Made by a program: the position numbers and the translations under genes
Shown here: piece by piece, positions 1-5,952 of the stretch
Position numbering within the stretch: the stretch's first letter is position 1
How the letters are laid out: every line of letters starts with the position of its first letter
NCBI GenBank assembly: GCA_027366195.1
Contig: DAHXKW010000153.1
Location: 1-6,057, forward strand
Length of the DNA stretch: 6,057 nucleotides
From: Alphaproteobacteria bacterium
GTDB taxonomy: Bacteria > Pseudomonadota > Alphaproteobacteria > G02398745 > G023898745
Direction: 5' to 3'
The notes under the pieces: model-generated
Seen by the model: the letters and a program-made list of their open reading frames with translations, nothing else
Told to the model about the DNA's origin: nothing
Database searches by the model: none

Positions 1-1
1 T

Positions 2-229
2 TTAGAAAAAAAGAAGCATGCACCCGAAATGGGTACAGATATAAAGCTCCGCGATTTCTGGGGATTACAACACAAACTCAAAGAGACAGAAACAATGGGT
101 AGTATTCCCTGTCTCCTTATCAAAAAAGCCGGTATGAATCCACCCTTCTGGCATAAAAACAAGCCGTTTGTGGAGGTGATGGGAAACGTATATAAGGCCG
201 TAAAACGTGGATGGGAGAAGCGTGGTTAG
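2..229 (+). CDS. C-terminal fragment of a small phage-type nuclease-like protein (5' end outside window)
   Basis: The reading frame is open from the left edge, so this is the last 75 codons of a longer gene; the ATG at 29 is internal and need not be the start. The visible part begins L-E-K-K-K-H-A, then has a W-x-x-Q element and a hydrophobic strand followed by two lysines (I-P-C-L-L-I-K-K). This order (E-x-K, helix with W/Q, strand ending in basic residues, short V-containing tail) resembles the second half of small phage PD-(D/E)XK or Holliday-junction-resolvase-like proteins, where E-x-K is the catalytic half motif. The first catalytic acid would lie upstream of the window. Nuclease identity is an inference from this pattern; that it is a gene end is better supported. 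It is followed by a 63-nt gap and then another + strand gene. Confidence 0.5.
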   Translation, partial: LEKKKHAPEMGTDIKLRDFWGLQHKLKETETMGSIPCLLIKKAGMNPPFWHKNKPFVEVMGNVYKAVKRGWEKRG

Positions 230-292
230 TATGGCATGGTAGTATATGGGGTATTAGATATGTATTTTCTCCTAGAATAATGAGGTAATGAG

Positions 293-850
293 ATGGATTT
301 CACGAAAACACTTCATGAATTGCAACATGCGTCTCTATTTGAACTATTCAGGTTAGATGTGGCGATTAGTAAGGAGCTTCGTGACCCATTGAAGAATCAC
401 AAGCTTCGTGCCAGGCTGAGACAAGGAGAACATGTGACCTATTTTGATGCCAACCTCAATCAATTGGTTGGTGGGACTATTCTGGCAATCCTTCAAACAC
501 GTGTACGCATCAAACACATCCATGATGGAAAGGTTTGGAACATCCCTTTTTATATGTTGAATCTCGATACGATTGAAACAGAGATTATCCCAACGCAAGA
601 TAGACCACGATTAAACAGCAACACCGTTAAGGTAGGTGATCAGGTGGGGTATATCAGTCAATCTGGTGAGGAAGTCTATGGACGTGTGATCAAATGTAAC
701 CCAAAAACAGCTTCCGTCATCATTAATAAAACGGGGGACGAATGGCGTATTGCCTATCCTTGTTTATTCCCCGTTATAGAAGGCGCACGAACAATCAATA
801 ATATGTCTATTATTGAGGGTGAAGTGGTACAAAAAGGAGGAAATCAATGA
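293..850 (+). CDS. Tandem SH3-barrel-like protein of unknown function
   Basis: This 185-aa protein has no signal peptide or membrane segment and should be cytoplasmic. The start is supported by GAGG at 282-285, 7 nt before the ATG. Residues about 1-40 are helical (S-L-F-E-L-F-R-L). Two similar blocks follow, at about 43-91 and 113-161. Each has a G-x-x-V-x-Y opening, a mid-block glycine before a beta strand, and a W-x-I-P/A-[FY]-x-x-L closing motif. Each block is about 50 aa and beta-rich, as expected for a KOW/SH3/Tudor-like barrel. Similar modules, with N-P-K-T-A and E-W-R-like ends, occur in bacterial and phage hypothetical proteins and beside SprT-like domains; this comparison is from memory. 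Such barrels often bind nucleic acid or protein. The stop overlaps the start of the ATPase gene by 4 nt (ATGA), so the two are probably translated together. A role as partner of the ATPase/nuclease is inferred from position only. Confidence 0.8.
   Translation: MDFTKTLHELQHASLFELFRLDVAISKELRDPLKNHKLRARLRQGEHVTYFDANLNQLVGGTILAILQTRVRIKHIHDGKVWNIPFYMLNLDTIETEIIPTQDRPRLNSNTVKVGDQVGYISQSGEEVYGRVIKCNPKTASVIINKTGDEWRIAYPCLFPVIEGARTINNMSIIEGEVVQKGGNQ
834..840 (+). promoter_or_regulatory. Strong Shine-Dalgarno site inside the upstream gene
   Basis: AAGGAGG lies 6 nt before the ATG at 847 and 9 nt before a second in-frame ATG at 850. It sits within the last codons of the 185-aa gene. With the ATGA stop/start overlap this is a typical arrangement for coupled translation. 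It cannot by itself decide between the two adjacent ATG codons. Confidence 0.8.
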
Positions 851-2520
851 TGCGTTTTGCAATTGGTACGGATAATTTTAAAGAAATTAGGACTAATAAA
901 GATTCTGCAGGACAACTTTGTTTTTATTGTGATAAATCACTTCTCATCAAAGATATCATTGATGATGGTTCTAAAGTCATTGTTTTGCCACGTCCAAGGC
1001 GGTTTGGGAAAACACTCAACTTGTCCATGTTGAAGTATTTTTTCGATATCACAGAAAATAACGCGTCATTGTTTGCAGGACTCAAAATTGCCACGCATAA
1101 AAATATTATGGAAGAGTGGCAAGGTAAATATCCTACTGTTTTTATTAGTTTTAAGGATTTACGTCCGAAAACTTATGAAGTATTTATAACAGGGTTGAAA
1201 CAATATATTAGTGAATGCTGCCGAGAATTTGATTATTTGTTGAGCTCTACAAAAGTAAAAAAATATTTAAAAGAGGCGTTAATACAATATAGCTCTGGTC
1301 AAATTAATGACGATGAAATTGAATGGCCATTATGGTATTTAACAAAAGCATTAAAAGAGCATCATGGACAACACGCAGTTGTGCTTATGGATGAGTATGA
1401 TACGCCGCTTCAAGAAGCTTATATACATGGATACTTTGATACAGCGATCGGTCCATTTCGCAATATGATGGGTAAGCTTTTTAAAGGCAATATATTTCTT
1501 TATAAAGGCGTTATTACAGGGATTACCCGTATTGCACGAGAAAGTCTGTTTTCTGGTGTCAATAACCTTCAGGTATATGATATTACTTGTAACCAGTATG
1601 CAGAATATTTTGGATTTACAGAAGAAGAAGTGCGTAAAATTTGTGATCCTATTCATTTGGATGAACTTAAGTCTTGGTATAACGGTTACACCTTCGGAGA
1701 CAATCTGACGATTTATAATCCCTGGTCTATTCTCAATTTTTTAGGGAAAGGATATAAATTAGCGCCATATTGGGTAAATGCATCCAGTAATGACCTCATG
1801 AAATCCAGTTTTACCACGGATAAACTCGAGGATGTTAAAGCACTGATTGACGGACAAAGCATTACAGTAAGACTTGAACCATTTACAGTTATGAATAATT
1901 TAAAAACGAATGCCACTTCTTTTTGGAATCTTGCTTTTATGACAGGGTTTTTAACTGTATTCCCACGAGCCACAACCGCTACAGAGTTTGAACCTACACG
2001 TGCCATGCGTATTCCCAATAAAGAAGTCCTGTATTTTTTTGAAACAACGGTCTTAGAATGGTTTAACCGTAGTGGTAATACACAATTTCTGACAGATTTT
2101 TTAAATGCTTTGATTACAGGATATGTAGAAAAAGTTCAAATTTGTCTATCCGCAATAATTTTAGAATCCTTTAGCTTCCATGATGTTGATGTATTAAAGC
2201 AAGAATCTTTCTACCACGGGTTTTTATTGGGATTGAGCTTAGGGTTAAGAGGACGCTACCAAGTTAAGTCCAACCGTGAATCTGGATTTGGTCGTTATGA
2301 CGTTGCACTTTACCCGAACGACCCTAAAAAGGATGCAGGCGTGGTTATTGAAGTTAAAATGAGCAAAGAAACAGCTGATGAGGCACTATTACAGATTCAG
2401 GATAAAGAATATGCTGCAGATCTTAAGCAGCACGGATGCAAAACAATTCATCTTTATGGAATACACTTTGACGGGAAAAAAGTTCTCACGAAGCTAGTGA
2501 CAGAGACGTTAAATTCATGA
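847..2520 (+). CDS. AAA-ATPase-like protein with C-terminal PD-(D/E)XK nuclease domain (DUF1703/PDDEXK_9 type)
   Basis: This 557-aa protein is of normal length and complete for a family common in Bacteroidota and other host-associated bacteria (Pfam AAA-ATPase_like plus PDDEXK_9, the former DUF1703). From the N-terminus it shows: the family opening Y-C-D-K-S-L-L-I (27-34); a P-loop written P-R-P-R-R-F-G-K-T (48-56), the family's variant of Walker A; a Walker B strand V-V-L-M-D-E-Y-D (178-185); a sensor-like segment I-T-G-I-T-R-I-A (223-230); the conserved W-Y-N-G-Y (277-281) and Y-N-P-W-S (290-294) motifs; and a C-terminal nuclease core with D485 in G-R-Y-D-V, E502-V-K504 in the ExK position, and a Q-containing helix near 513-523. 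ATPase and nuclease residues both look intact. It should be cytoplasmic. The family is usually annotated without a proven role; mobility, defence or host interaction have been considered. Here it is coupled to the upstream SH3-like gene and ends convergently with the - strand cluster. Confidence 0.95.
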   Translation: MMRFAIGTDNFKEIRTNKDSAGQLCFYCDKSLLIKDIIDDGSKVIVLPRPRRFGKTLNLSMLKYFFDITENNASLFAGLKIATHKNIMEEWQGKYPTVFISFKDLRPKTYEVFITGLKQYISECCREFDYLLSSTKVKKYLKEALIQYSSGQINDDEIEWPLWYLTKALKEHHGQHAVVLMDEYDTPLQEAYIHGYFDTAIGPFRNMMGKLFKGNIFLYKGVITGITRIARESLFSGVNNLQVYDITCNQYAEYFGFTEEEVRKICDPIHLDELKSWYNGYTFGDNLTIYNPWSILNFLGKGYKLAPYWVNASSNDLMKSSFTTDKLEDVKALIDGQSITVRLEPFTVMNNLKTNATSFWNLAFMTGFLTVFPRATTATEFEPTRAMRIPNKEVLYFFETTVLEWFNRSGNTQFLTDFLNALITGYVEKVQICLSAIILESFSFHDVDVLKQESFYHGFLLGLSLGLRGRYQVKSNRESGFGRYDVALYPNDPKKDAGVVIEVKMSKETADEALLQIQDKEYAADLKQHGCKTIHLYGIHFDGKKVLTKLVTETLNS

Positions 2521-2558
2521 CAGACATGCAATGCATAAAAGTTCAATAATCCACATTA

Positions 2559-2575
2559 TGTAAAATTATTTTACA
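2559..2575. terminator. AT-rich perfect hairpin between convergent genes
   Basis: TGTAAAA-TTA-TTTTACA forms a 7-bp stem with a 3-nt loop, 39 nt after the ATPase stop codon and between two converging genes. There is no clear U-tract right after it in either direction and the stem is AT-rich, so it is at best a weak bidirectional terminator. It might also be a palindromic protein-binding site. Confidence 0.25.
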
Positions 2576-2576
2576 A

Positions 2577-2597
2577 AACCCCGGCTGGGAAGCGGTT
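2577..2597 (-). terminator. Possible weak terminator for the - strand gene cluster
   Basis: Read on the - strand, AACC-GCT-TCCC-AGC...GGTT can fold into an imperfect stem with two bulges and is followed by TTTT. It lies 28 nt past the stop of the 210-aa gene, the right place for a terminator of the - strand cluster. The stem is short and bulged, so confidence is low. Confidence 0.25.
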
Positions 2598-2624
2598 TAT
2601 GTGGTGCTCATTTTTTTTCGAGTC

Positions 2625-3257
2625 CTATCCAAAAGTTGCACTTGCATTCTGACTACTCCCAAAAGAAATACCAGCAGCAGGATATACGACAACAACACTA
2701 CCTTTCCCAAGTTGATGTTGCCAATGTTGTCTTGTTTCTATATCTTGTACTGCTCGTTCTTTGCTTTTCACATAAGGACCGCCTACTCCACACACAGTAA
2801 ATTTACTACCAATTAATGGATGGGGTGATAATTCTTTGTACAATCCTACTAATGCAAGAGTTTGCCCATCCGTATGGGCATATCCATGAAAACTCGGTTG
2901 TGGTAACGTACCTTTATCAATTGTATTCCAGCAGCCTAAACGATCTCTCTGTAAATCCTCAAAAAACAATTTTTTTCCATCAAATCCGTTCGTAATAACA
3001 AAACATTCTAATGCTGGATTGTCTGGCATGTTCTGTTCAGACTCTATTACCCAAGAATATCGATTAGATGACCAACACGCACGAGGAAGATATAGCGTGA
3101 CAACATGTTCTTTTTTTTCCGATACCTGACTGGTCGTAAACAATGGTTGAGAAAGAAAATATGAAGTACATCTTGTCAAGTCAAACGTATTTTCGACATG
3201 CCGTCCAAACCCAATTGCATCTTGTGATGCAAACAAAGAAAAGAATAATATTAACAT
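2625..3257 (-). CDS. Probable exported protein of unknown function (210 aa)
   Basis: I do not recognise this protein. The start is well supported: AGGGAGG at 3264-3270 lies 6 nt before the ATG. The N-terminus M-L-I-L-F-F-S-L-F-A-S-Q-D-A is a short hydrophobic stretch that could act as a Sec signal with cleavage near residues 10-14, but it lacks a positive n-region and is shorter than usual. The rest is a soluble mixed sequence with five cysteines (30, 61, 85, 109, 156) and many aromatic and glycine residues; a beta-rich stretch near 185-201 (V-V-V-V-Y-P-A-A-G) precedes a small-residue tail. No catalytic motif is evident. The ATG lies 11 nt after the stop of the 443-aa gene, so the two almost certainly share a transcript and may act together outside the cytoplasm. 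Confidence 0.75.
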   Translation of the reverse strand: MLILFFSLFASQDAIGFGRHVENTFDLTRCTSYFLSQPLFTTSQVSEKKEHVVTLYLPRACWSSNRYSWVIESEQNMPDNPALECFVITNGFDGKKLFFEDLQRDRLGCWNTIDKGTLPQPSFHGYAHTDGQTLALVGLYKELSPHPLIGSKFTVCGVGGPYVKSKERAVQDIETRQHWQHQLGKGSVVVVYPAAGISFGSSQNASATFG

Positions 3258-3263
3258 AGCAGT

Positions 3264-3270
3264 CCTCCCT
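3264..3270 (-). promoter_or_regulatory. Shine-Dalgarno site overlapping the upstream stop codon
   Basis: On the - strand the TAG stop of the 443-aa gene (3271-3269) runs straight into AGGGAGG, 6 nt before the ATG at 3257. The stop and the ribosome site share bases, which favours re-initiation by ribosomes finishing the upstream gene. Confidence 0.75.
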
Positions 3271-4600
3271 AATTTTTATGTGATAAATTAACATACATTT
3301 CAAAATTACGTAATGTGATAGATTTCCAAAGATCTAGTTCCCTAACTAGCGATTGCGAAGGGGCCAAACCTCTTCTCCCACTAAACCAAGTATTTTGTGT
3401 TGCCGCGATAGCAAAACTCGCAACCATTGCATGCCGTGTTGCTTTTTCTTGAACAATTAAATCTGGATGTACTTGCACAGCATGAAAAACTTTTTCAGAT
3501 TCCGTAAAATATTCTTCTATTGTGTCAGTAATGACAGCCGTCGTTGGCATTTGTAATACAAGAGTTGGCGAATATATTTCTGGCCTCTGTTGCGTTGCAG
3601 GAATAGCTGGCGAAGTGACTTGTACACTAGTAGACGATAGAAGATAAGTAACATCAACATCAGGATGTGCAGGACGAGGAGCGTGTAGACAGGTTCTTCC
3701 AATTTCTGAACCACCTATTCCTAAAGTACCATTAAACTGTCTTGTCACTTTTACAATCTGGCCTAGTTTTTGATACACATGTGACATTAAAAGCTTTACG
3801 CCACCATCACCACTAAAATCTTCCAGTTCTTCTCCAGGACCTTTTTTACGAGGTGCCGCTTTCTTGTATACAACTCTCAGGGAACCATCATCGTCATCTG
3901 ATGCGCTTACTATTTTGACAGTCCCTGTTTTTGTCACTTCAAGTTTTCCTGCGAATTTTTCATCCAGATCAGACGCAACAGCTATTTTTAAAAACTGACT
4001 TGATCCTGCTGCAGTCGTAATAGGTATTTTTTGGCTTGTTATATACGCTGTCATTTTTTCTAAAACATTTGTTTTATATGCTAAGAAAATAGCTGACTCC
4101 ATATTTGCAAACTCTTTATAATATTCTGCAAGAGGTTTATCTAATCGTCCCCCGATCACAGTATTACATCTTTCTAATGTTGTTTTGAAAATATCAGCGA
4201 AAAATACAACAGAATGCCTAAAATAAGTAAGAACTGCAATATGTCCCAAAATTTCAAGCAAATTAGGATTTTGAGTATCTAAATACTCTTTCAGCATGAG
4301 AACAGTACAACACGCATGAAATGTACAATCTCCGGTTCTCAAATTGTCTGGCTCAAAAGGTAACTGTTGTAATAATTGGTGTAGACGCACAGGATCTGCA
4401 CATCCATTAGCTATTTGCTGCTTAAAATCATGCAACAAAATGCCCACCACACATGTGTCAACAGTACCATACAATGCTTTGAAAAATTCTGATTTATAAT
4501 TATCAAAACTAATTGCCTGAGCTACTTGAGCTAGAGGTTGCGGCGGCAGTTGAGCACTACTGCAGAACAAAAGAGAAATGCAGACGTCGAAAAGTAGCAT
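3269..4600 (-). CDS. Exported protein of unknown function (443 aa)
   Basis: I do not recognise this protein. The frame is open back to an ATG at 4759, but I place the start at 4600: GAGGTGG lies just upstream, a strong promoter sits inside the would-be extension, and this start gives a signal peptide (M-L-L-F-D-V-C-I-S-L-L-F-C-S-S-A, probable cleavage after A16 before Q-L-P-P). Mature residues about 25-190 look helical and include a cysteine group (C92, C97, C98). A charged, low-complexity segment follows at about 232-266 (S-D-D-D-D, then a K/R-rich stretch, then an acidic one), and a C-terminal part that is Thr/Ser/Pro-rich at 305-355 and helical after 357. No enzyme motif is seen. It should be periplasmic or surface-located. 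It is the first gene of a tightly spaced pair with the 210-aa gene. Confidence 0.8.
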   Translation of the reverse strand: MLLFDVCISLLFCSSAQLPPQPLAQVAQAISFDNYKSEFFKALYGTVDTCVVGILLHDFKQQIANGCADPVRLHQLLQQLPFEPDNLRTGDCTFHACCTVLMLKEYLDTQNPNLLEILGHIAVLTYFRHSVVFFADIFKTTLERCNTVIGGRLDKPLAEYYKEFANMESAIFLAYKTNVLEKMTAYITSQKIPITTAAGSSQFLKIAVASDLDEKFAGKLEVTKTGTVKIVSASDDDDGSLRVVYKKAAPRKKGPGEELEDFSGDGGVKLLMSHVYQKLGQIVKVTRQFNGTLGIGGSEIGRTCLHAPRPAHPDVDVTYLLSSTSVQVTSPAIPATQQRPEIYSPTLVLQMPTTAVITDTIEEYFTESEKVFHAVQVHPDLIVQEKATRHAMVASFAIAATQNTWFSGRRGLAPSQSLVRELDLWKSITLRNFEMYVNLSHKN

Positions 4601-4602
4601 TA

Positions 4603-4609
4603 CCACCTC
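4603..4609 (-). promoter_or_regulatory. Ribosome site that decides the start of the 443-aa gene
   Basis: GAGGTGG on the - strand precedes the ATG at 4600, with the GAGG core 5 nt from it. The other in-frame candidates (4759 and 4735) have no well-spaced site; GGAAAG abuts the 4735 ATG directly. This supports the shorter form with its signal peptide. Confidence 0.65.
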
Positions 4610-4631
4610 GTTAGAGCATTGCCCCTTGTGG

Positions 4632-4660
4632 ATTGTAAGTCTTAAAAATCGCTTTGGCAA
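4632..4660 (-). promoter_or_regulatory. Sigma-70-like promoter of the 443/210-aa gene pair
   Basis: On the - strand, TTGCCA (4660-4655) and TACAAT (4637-4632) are separated by exactly 17 nt. Each hexamer matches its consensus at five of six positions. Transcription would begin near 4625, giving a leader of about 25 nt before the ATG at 4600. The rest of the 190-nt gap (4601-4790) shows no RNA gene or convincing terminator. Confidence 0.7.
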
Positions 4661-4790
4661 GAAATTAATAACGACCTGATAGATTATAAAACTACTTTTG
4701 ACCGTATAGTATAAAAAGCAAACATATTTTTTCATCTTTCCAATTTGATTAGAGCACACTCAGTCACCGTATCTTGGACATCGCTTACAT

Positions 4791-5348
4791 TCATTTCTTG
4801 TTTGCTTTTAGAGCTTCAATCTCTTGTGGTGTCAATCCTGTATAAACTTCAATAATATCAATCGGCATGTTATCACCCAACATGTTCTTTGCCATATCAA
4901 ATGCTTTTTCTCTTTCACCTTCTTCCCCGCCTGTCTCTGTCTCTTTCCCTTTTTCTTCGCTATCGACATTATACCGCTGAACTGCAGCGAGGCTGCGCAT
5001 TCGTACATCTGCTGGTAAATTTCGTATATCTAAGCGATTTATAAATTCTTCAATGGCCTTCTCTCCTGCAACAATTTCATCTGGATTCTCAATCACTTTT
5101 ATTGCAGATATTTTGCACGTACCAAATCTCAATGTCTCACTTTTATGACCAGTTGAACAACACCGAAACTGTGACCACAGAAAATTTTTAGGACCATTCA
5201 TTTCTACAACTGCTTGTGTGATCCGTCGCACTGGTGATGATATTAATCCAGGTCTTACGACTGATGCAGCATGGACAGATGTCGTACTTCCCATTAAAAC
5301 ACTAAGAGCAGACATACTGTAAAATACGGACCGTATTGATATATTCAT
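4791..5348 (-). CDS. Exported protein with a C-terminal Rpn/PDDEXK_2-like tail and no nuclease domain
   Basis: This 185-aa protein begins with a good Sec signal peptide: M-N-I-S-I-R n-region, hydrophobic stretch to about residue 20, and V-H-A cleavage motif at 25-27. Residues about 62-64 and 78 carry cysteines. A highly charged E/K/G linker (128-147) leads into residues 148-181, with A-K-N-M-L-G, I-D-I-I and T-G-L-T-P-Q-E-I-E-A-L. That closing pattern is the hallmark of the C-terminus of Rpn/PDDEXK_2 proteins, often annotated as putative transposase or invertase. The D...ExK core that should precede it is absent, so this is either a fusion or a coincidental helical tail. Bases for residues 19-61 are repeated exactly, in inverted orientation, at the window's right end. 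A promoter lies just upstream. The ribosome site is weak: GAGAGGA is rather far from the ATG. Confidence 0.75.
   Translation of the reverse strand: MNISIRSVFYSMSALSVLMGSTTSVHAASVVRPGLISSPVRRITQAVVEMNGPKNFLWSQFRCCSTGHKSETLRFGTCKISAIKVIENPDEIVAGEKAIEEFINRLDIRNLPADVRMRSLAAVQRYNVDSEEKGKETETGGEEGEREKAFDMAKNMLGDNMPIDIIEVYTGLTPQEIEALKANKK
5166..5294 (+). repeat. Left arm of a 129-bp perfect inverted repeat
   Basis: Every base of 5166-5294 is the reverse complement of 6057-5929 (paired positions sum to 11223). The arm lies wholly inside the 185-aa exported-protein gene and covers codons 19-61. Its outer boundary toward the loop falls exactly at the ATG codon for M19. The match may continue beyond the window. 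Confidence 0.97.
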
Positions 5349-5380
5349 AACTAGCCGCCGTGTCCTCTCTGTTCTCCTGC

Positions 5381-5409
5381 ATTGTACAATATCACCGAAT
5401 TTGGCTCAA
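5381..5409 (-). promoter_or_regulatory. Sigma-70-like promoter of the 185-aa exported-protein gene
   Basis: On the - strand, TTGAGC (5409-5404) and TACAAT (5386-5381) are separated by 17 nt. The -35 matches four of six and the -10 five of six consensus positions. Transcription would begin near 5374, about 26 nt before the ATG at 5348. The spacing and -10 sequence are the same as in the promoter of the 443-aa gene. Confidence 0.6.
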
Positions 5410-5418
5410 CGTTAAGAT

Positions 5419-5952
5419 TCATGACAGTTCGCGTTCATGAAAACATTTCATAAAATACTCAAAGTTTGATAGCACAAAGGCTTGATATCTTTCTAATCGA
5501 TTCGAAAGATCTATTCGATCTTTTAAAAATATTTCATGACTGAGATGCTCGATCACGAAATCAAAGGCTATTTTTAGAGCGTTCTTCTGTTTGTATATAT
5601 CTTGCATAACTTGCAATCCCATCTTTGCACGTAAAATTTGAGATCTTTTATCAGCAATGATATACGAAGCTATGGACCTGACATTTTCTGGATAATGAAA
5701 ATTTTCACGACCATACAAAAAACCATAAAAATTACCATCTTCTATCACGAATTCTCTTTCTCTTTTTACAGAAAAATCCACAATTTTTACCAGTGGTCTT
5801 TGTCCTTCTAAAAATACAAAACCAAAATTCTCAGAATATTGATTGTCGGTTATATCGTTCACCGCAAAAAGACGAGACAACAAGTCCATTAAAACAAGAT
5901 TCTTCGCAAAAGATTGAGCCTCTGCATTATGGGAAGTACGACATCTGTCCAT
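5419..5952 (-). CDS. Unrecognised protein with possible kinase-like catalytic loop, probably 5'-truncated
   Basis: The 177-aa reading frame starts at an ATG inside the right inverted-repeat arm, so its first eight residues (M-D-R-C-R-T-S-H) come from repeat DNA read antisense to the signal-peptide gene. A TGA lies three codons upstream and there is no ribosome site, so the start looks accidental. From residue 9 the sequence looks like a genuine protein. N-D-I-T-D-N-Q-Y-S-E-N-F-G-F (32-45) followed by I-V-D-F (57-60) recalls the catalytic loop (D...N) and metal-binding D-F of kinase-like folds such as HipA or PI3/4-kinase relatives, with an insertion in the loop; this is a weak resemblance. 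The remainder is helical and charged. No signal peptide is present. If the kinase reading is right, the N-lobe is missing and the gene is broken at 5928/5929. Confidence 0.55.
   Translation of the reverse strand: MDRCRTSHNAEAQSFAKNLVLMDLLSRLFAVNDITDNQYSENFGFVFLEGQRPLVKIVDFSVKREREFVIEDGNFYGFLYGRENFHYPENVRSIASYIIADKRSQILRAKMGLQVMQDIYKQKNALKIAFDFVIEHLSHEIFLKDRIDLSNRLERYQAFVLSNFEYFMKCFHERELS

Noticed and set aside
353..598. 81-codon - strand frame
   Set aside because: It lies opposite the SH3-like gene, whose conserved repeats explain the region better.
1351..2018. Two - strand frames of about 100 codons each
   Set aside because: Both lie opposite the clearly coding ATPase gene, in other frames, with no supporting start signals.
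2525..2535. ATGCA direct/palindromic repeat after the ATPase gene
   Set aside because: It is too short to be distinguished from chance.
2601..2816. 71-codon + strand frame
   Set aside because: It is opposite the 3' half of the 210-aa gene, has unusual cysteine/serine-rich composition, and has no ribosome site.
4601..4759. N-terminal extension of the 443-aa protein, including a hydrophobic M-K-K-Y-V-C-F-L-Y-Y start at 4735
   Set aside because: It contains a strong promoter, lacks a well-spaced ribosome site, and would place a second signal peptide internally. The start at 4600 has both a ribosome site and a cleavable signal.
4824..5018. 64-codon + strand frame
   Set aside because: It is antisense to the linker and tail of the 185-aa exported protein; the Phe/Cys-rich translation is a by-product of the Glu/Lys codons on the other strand.
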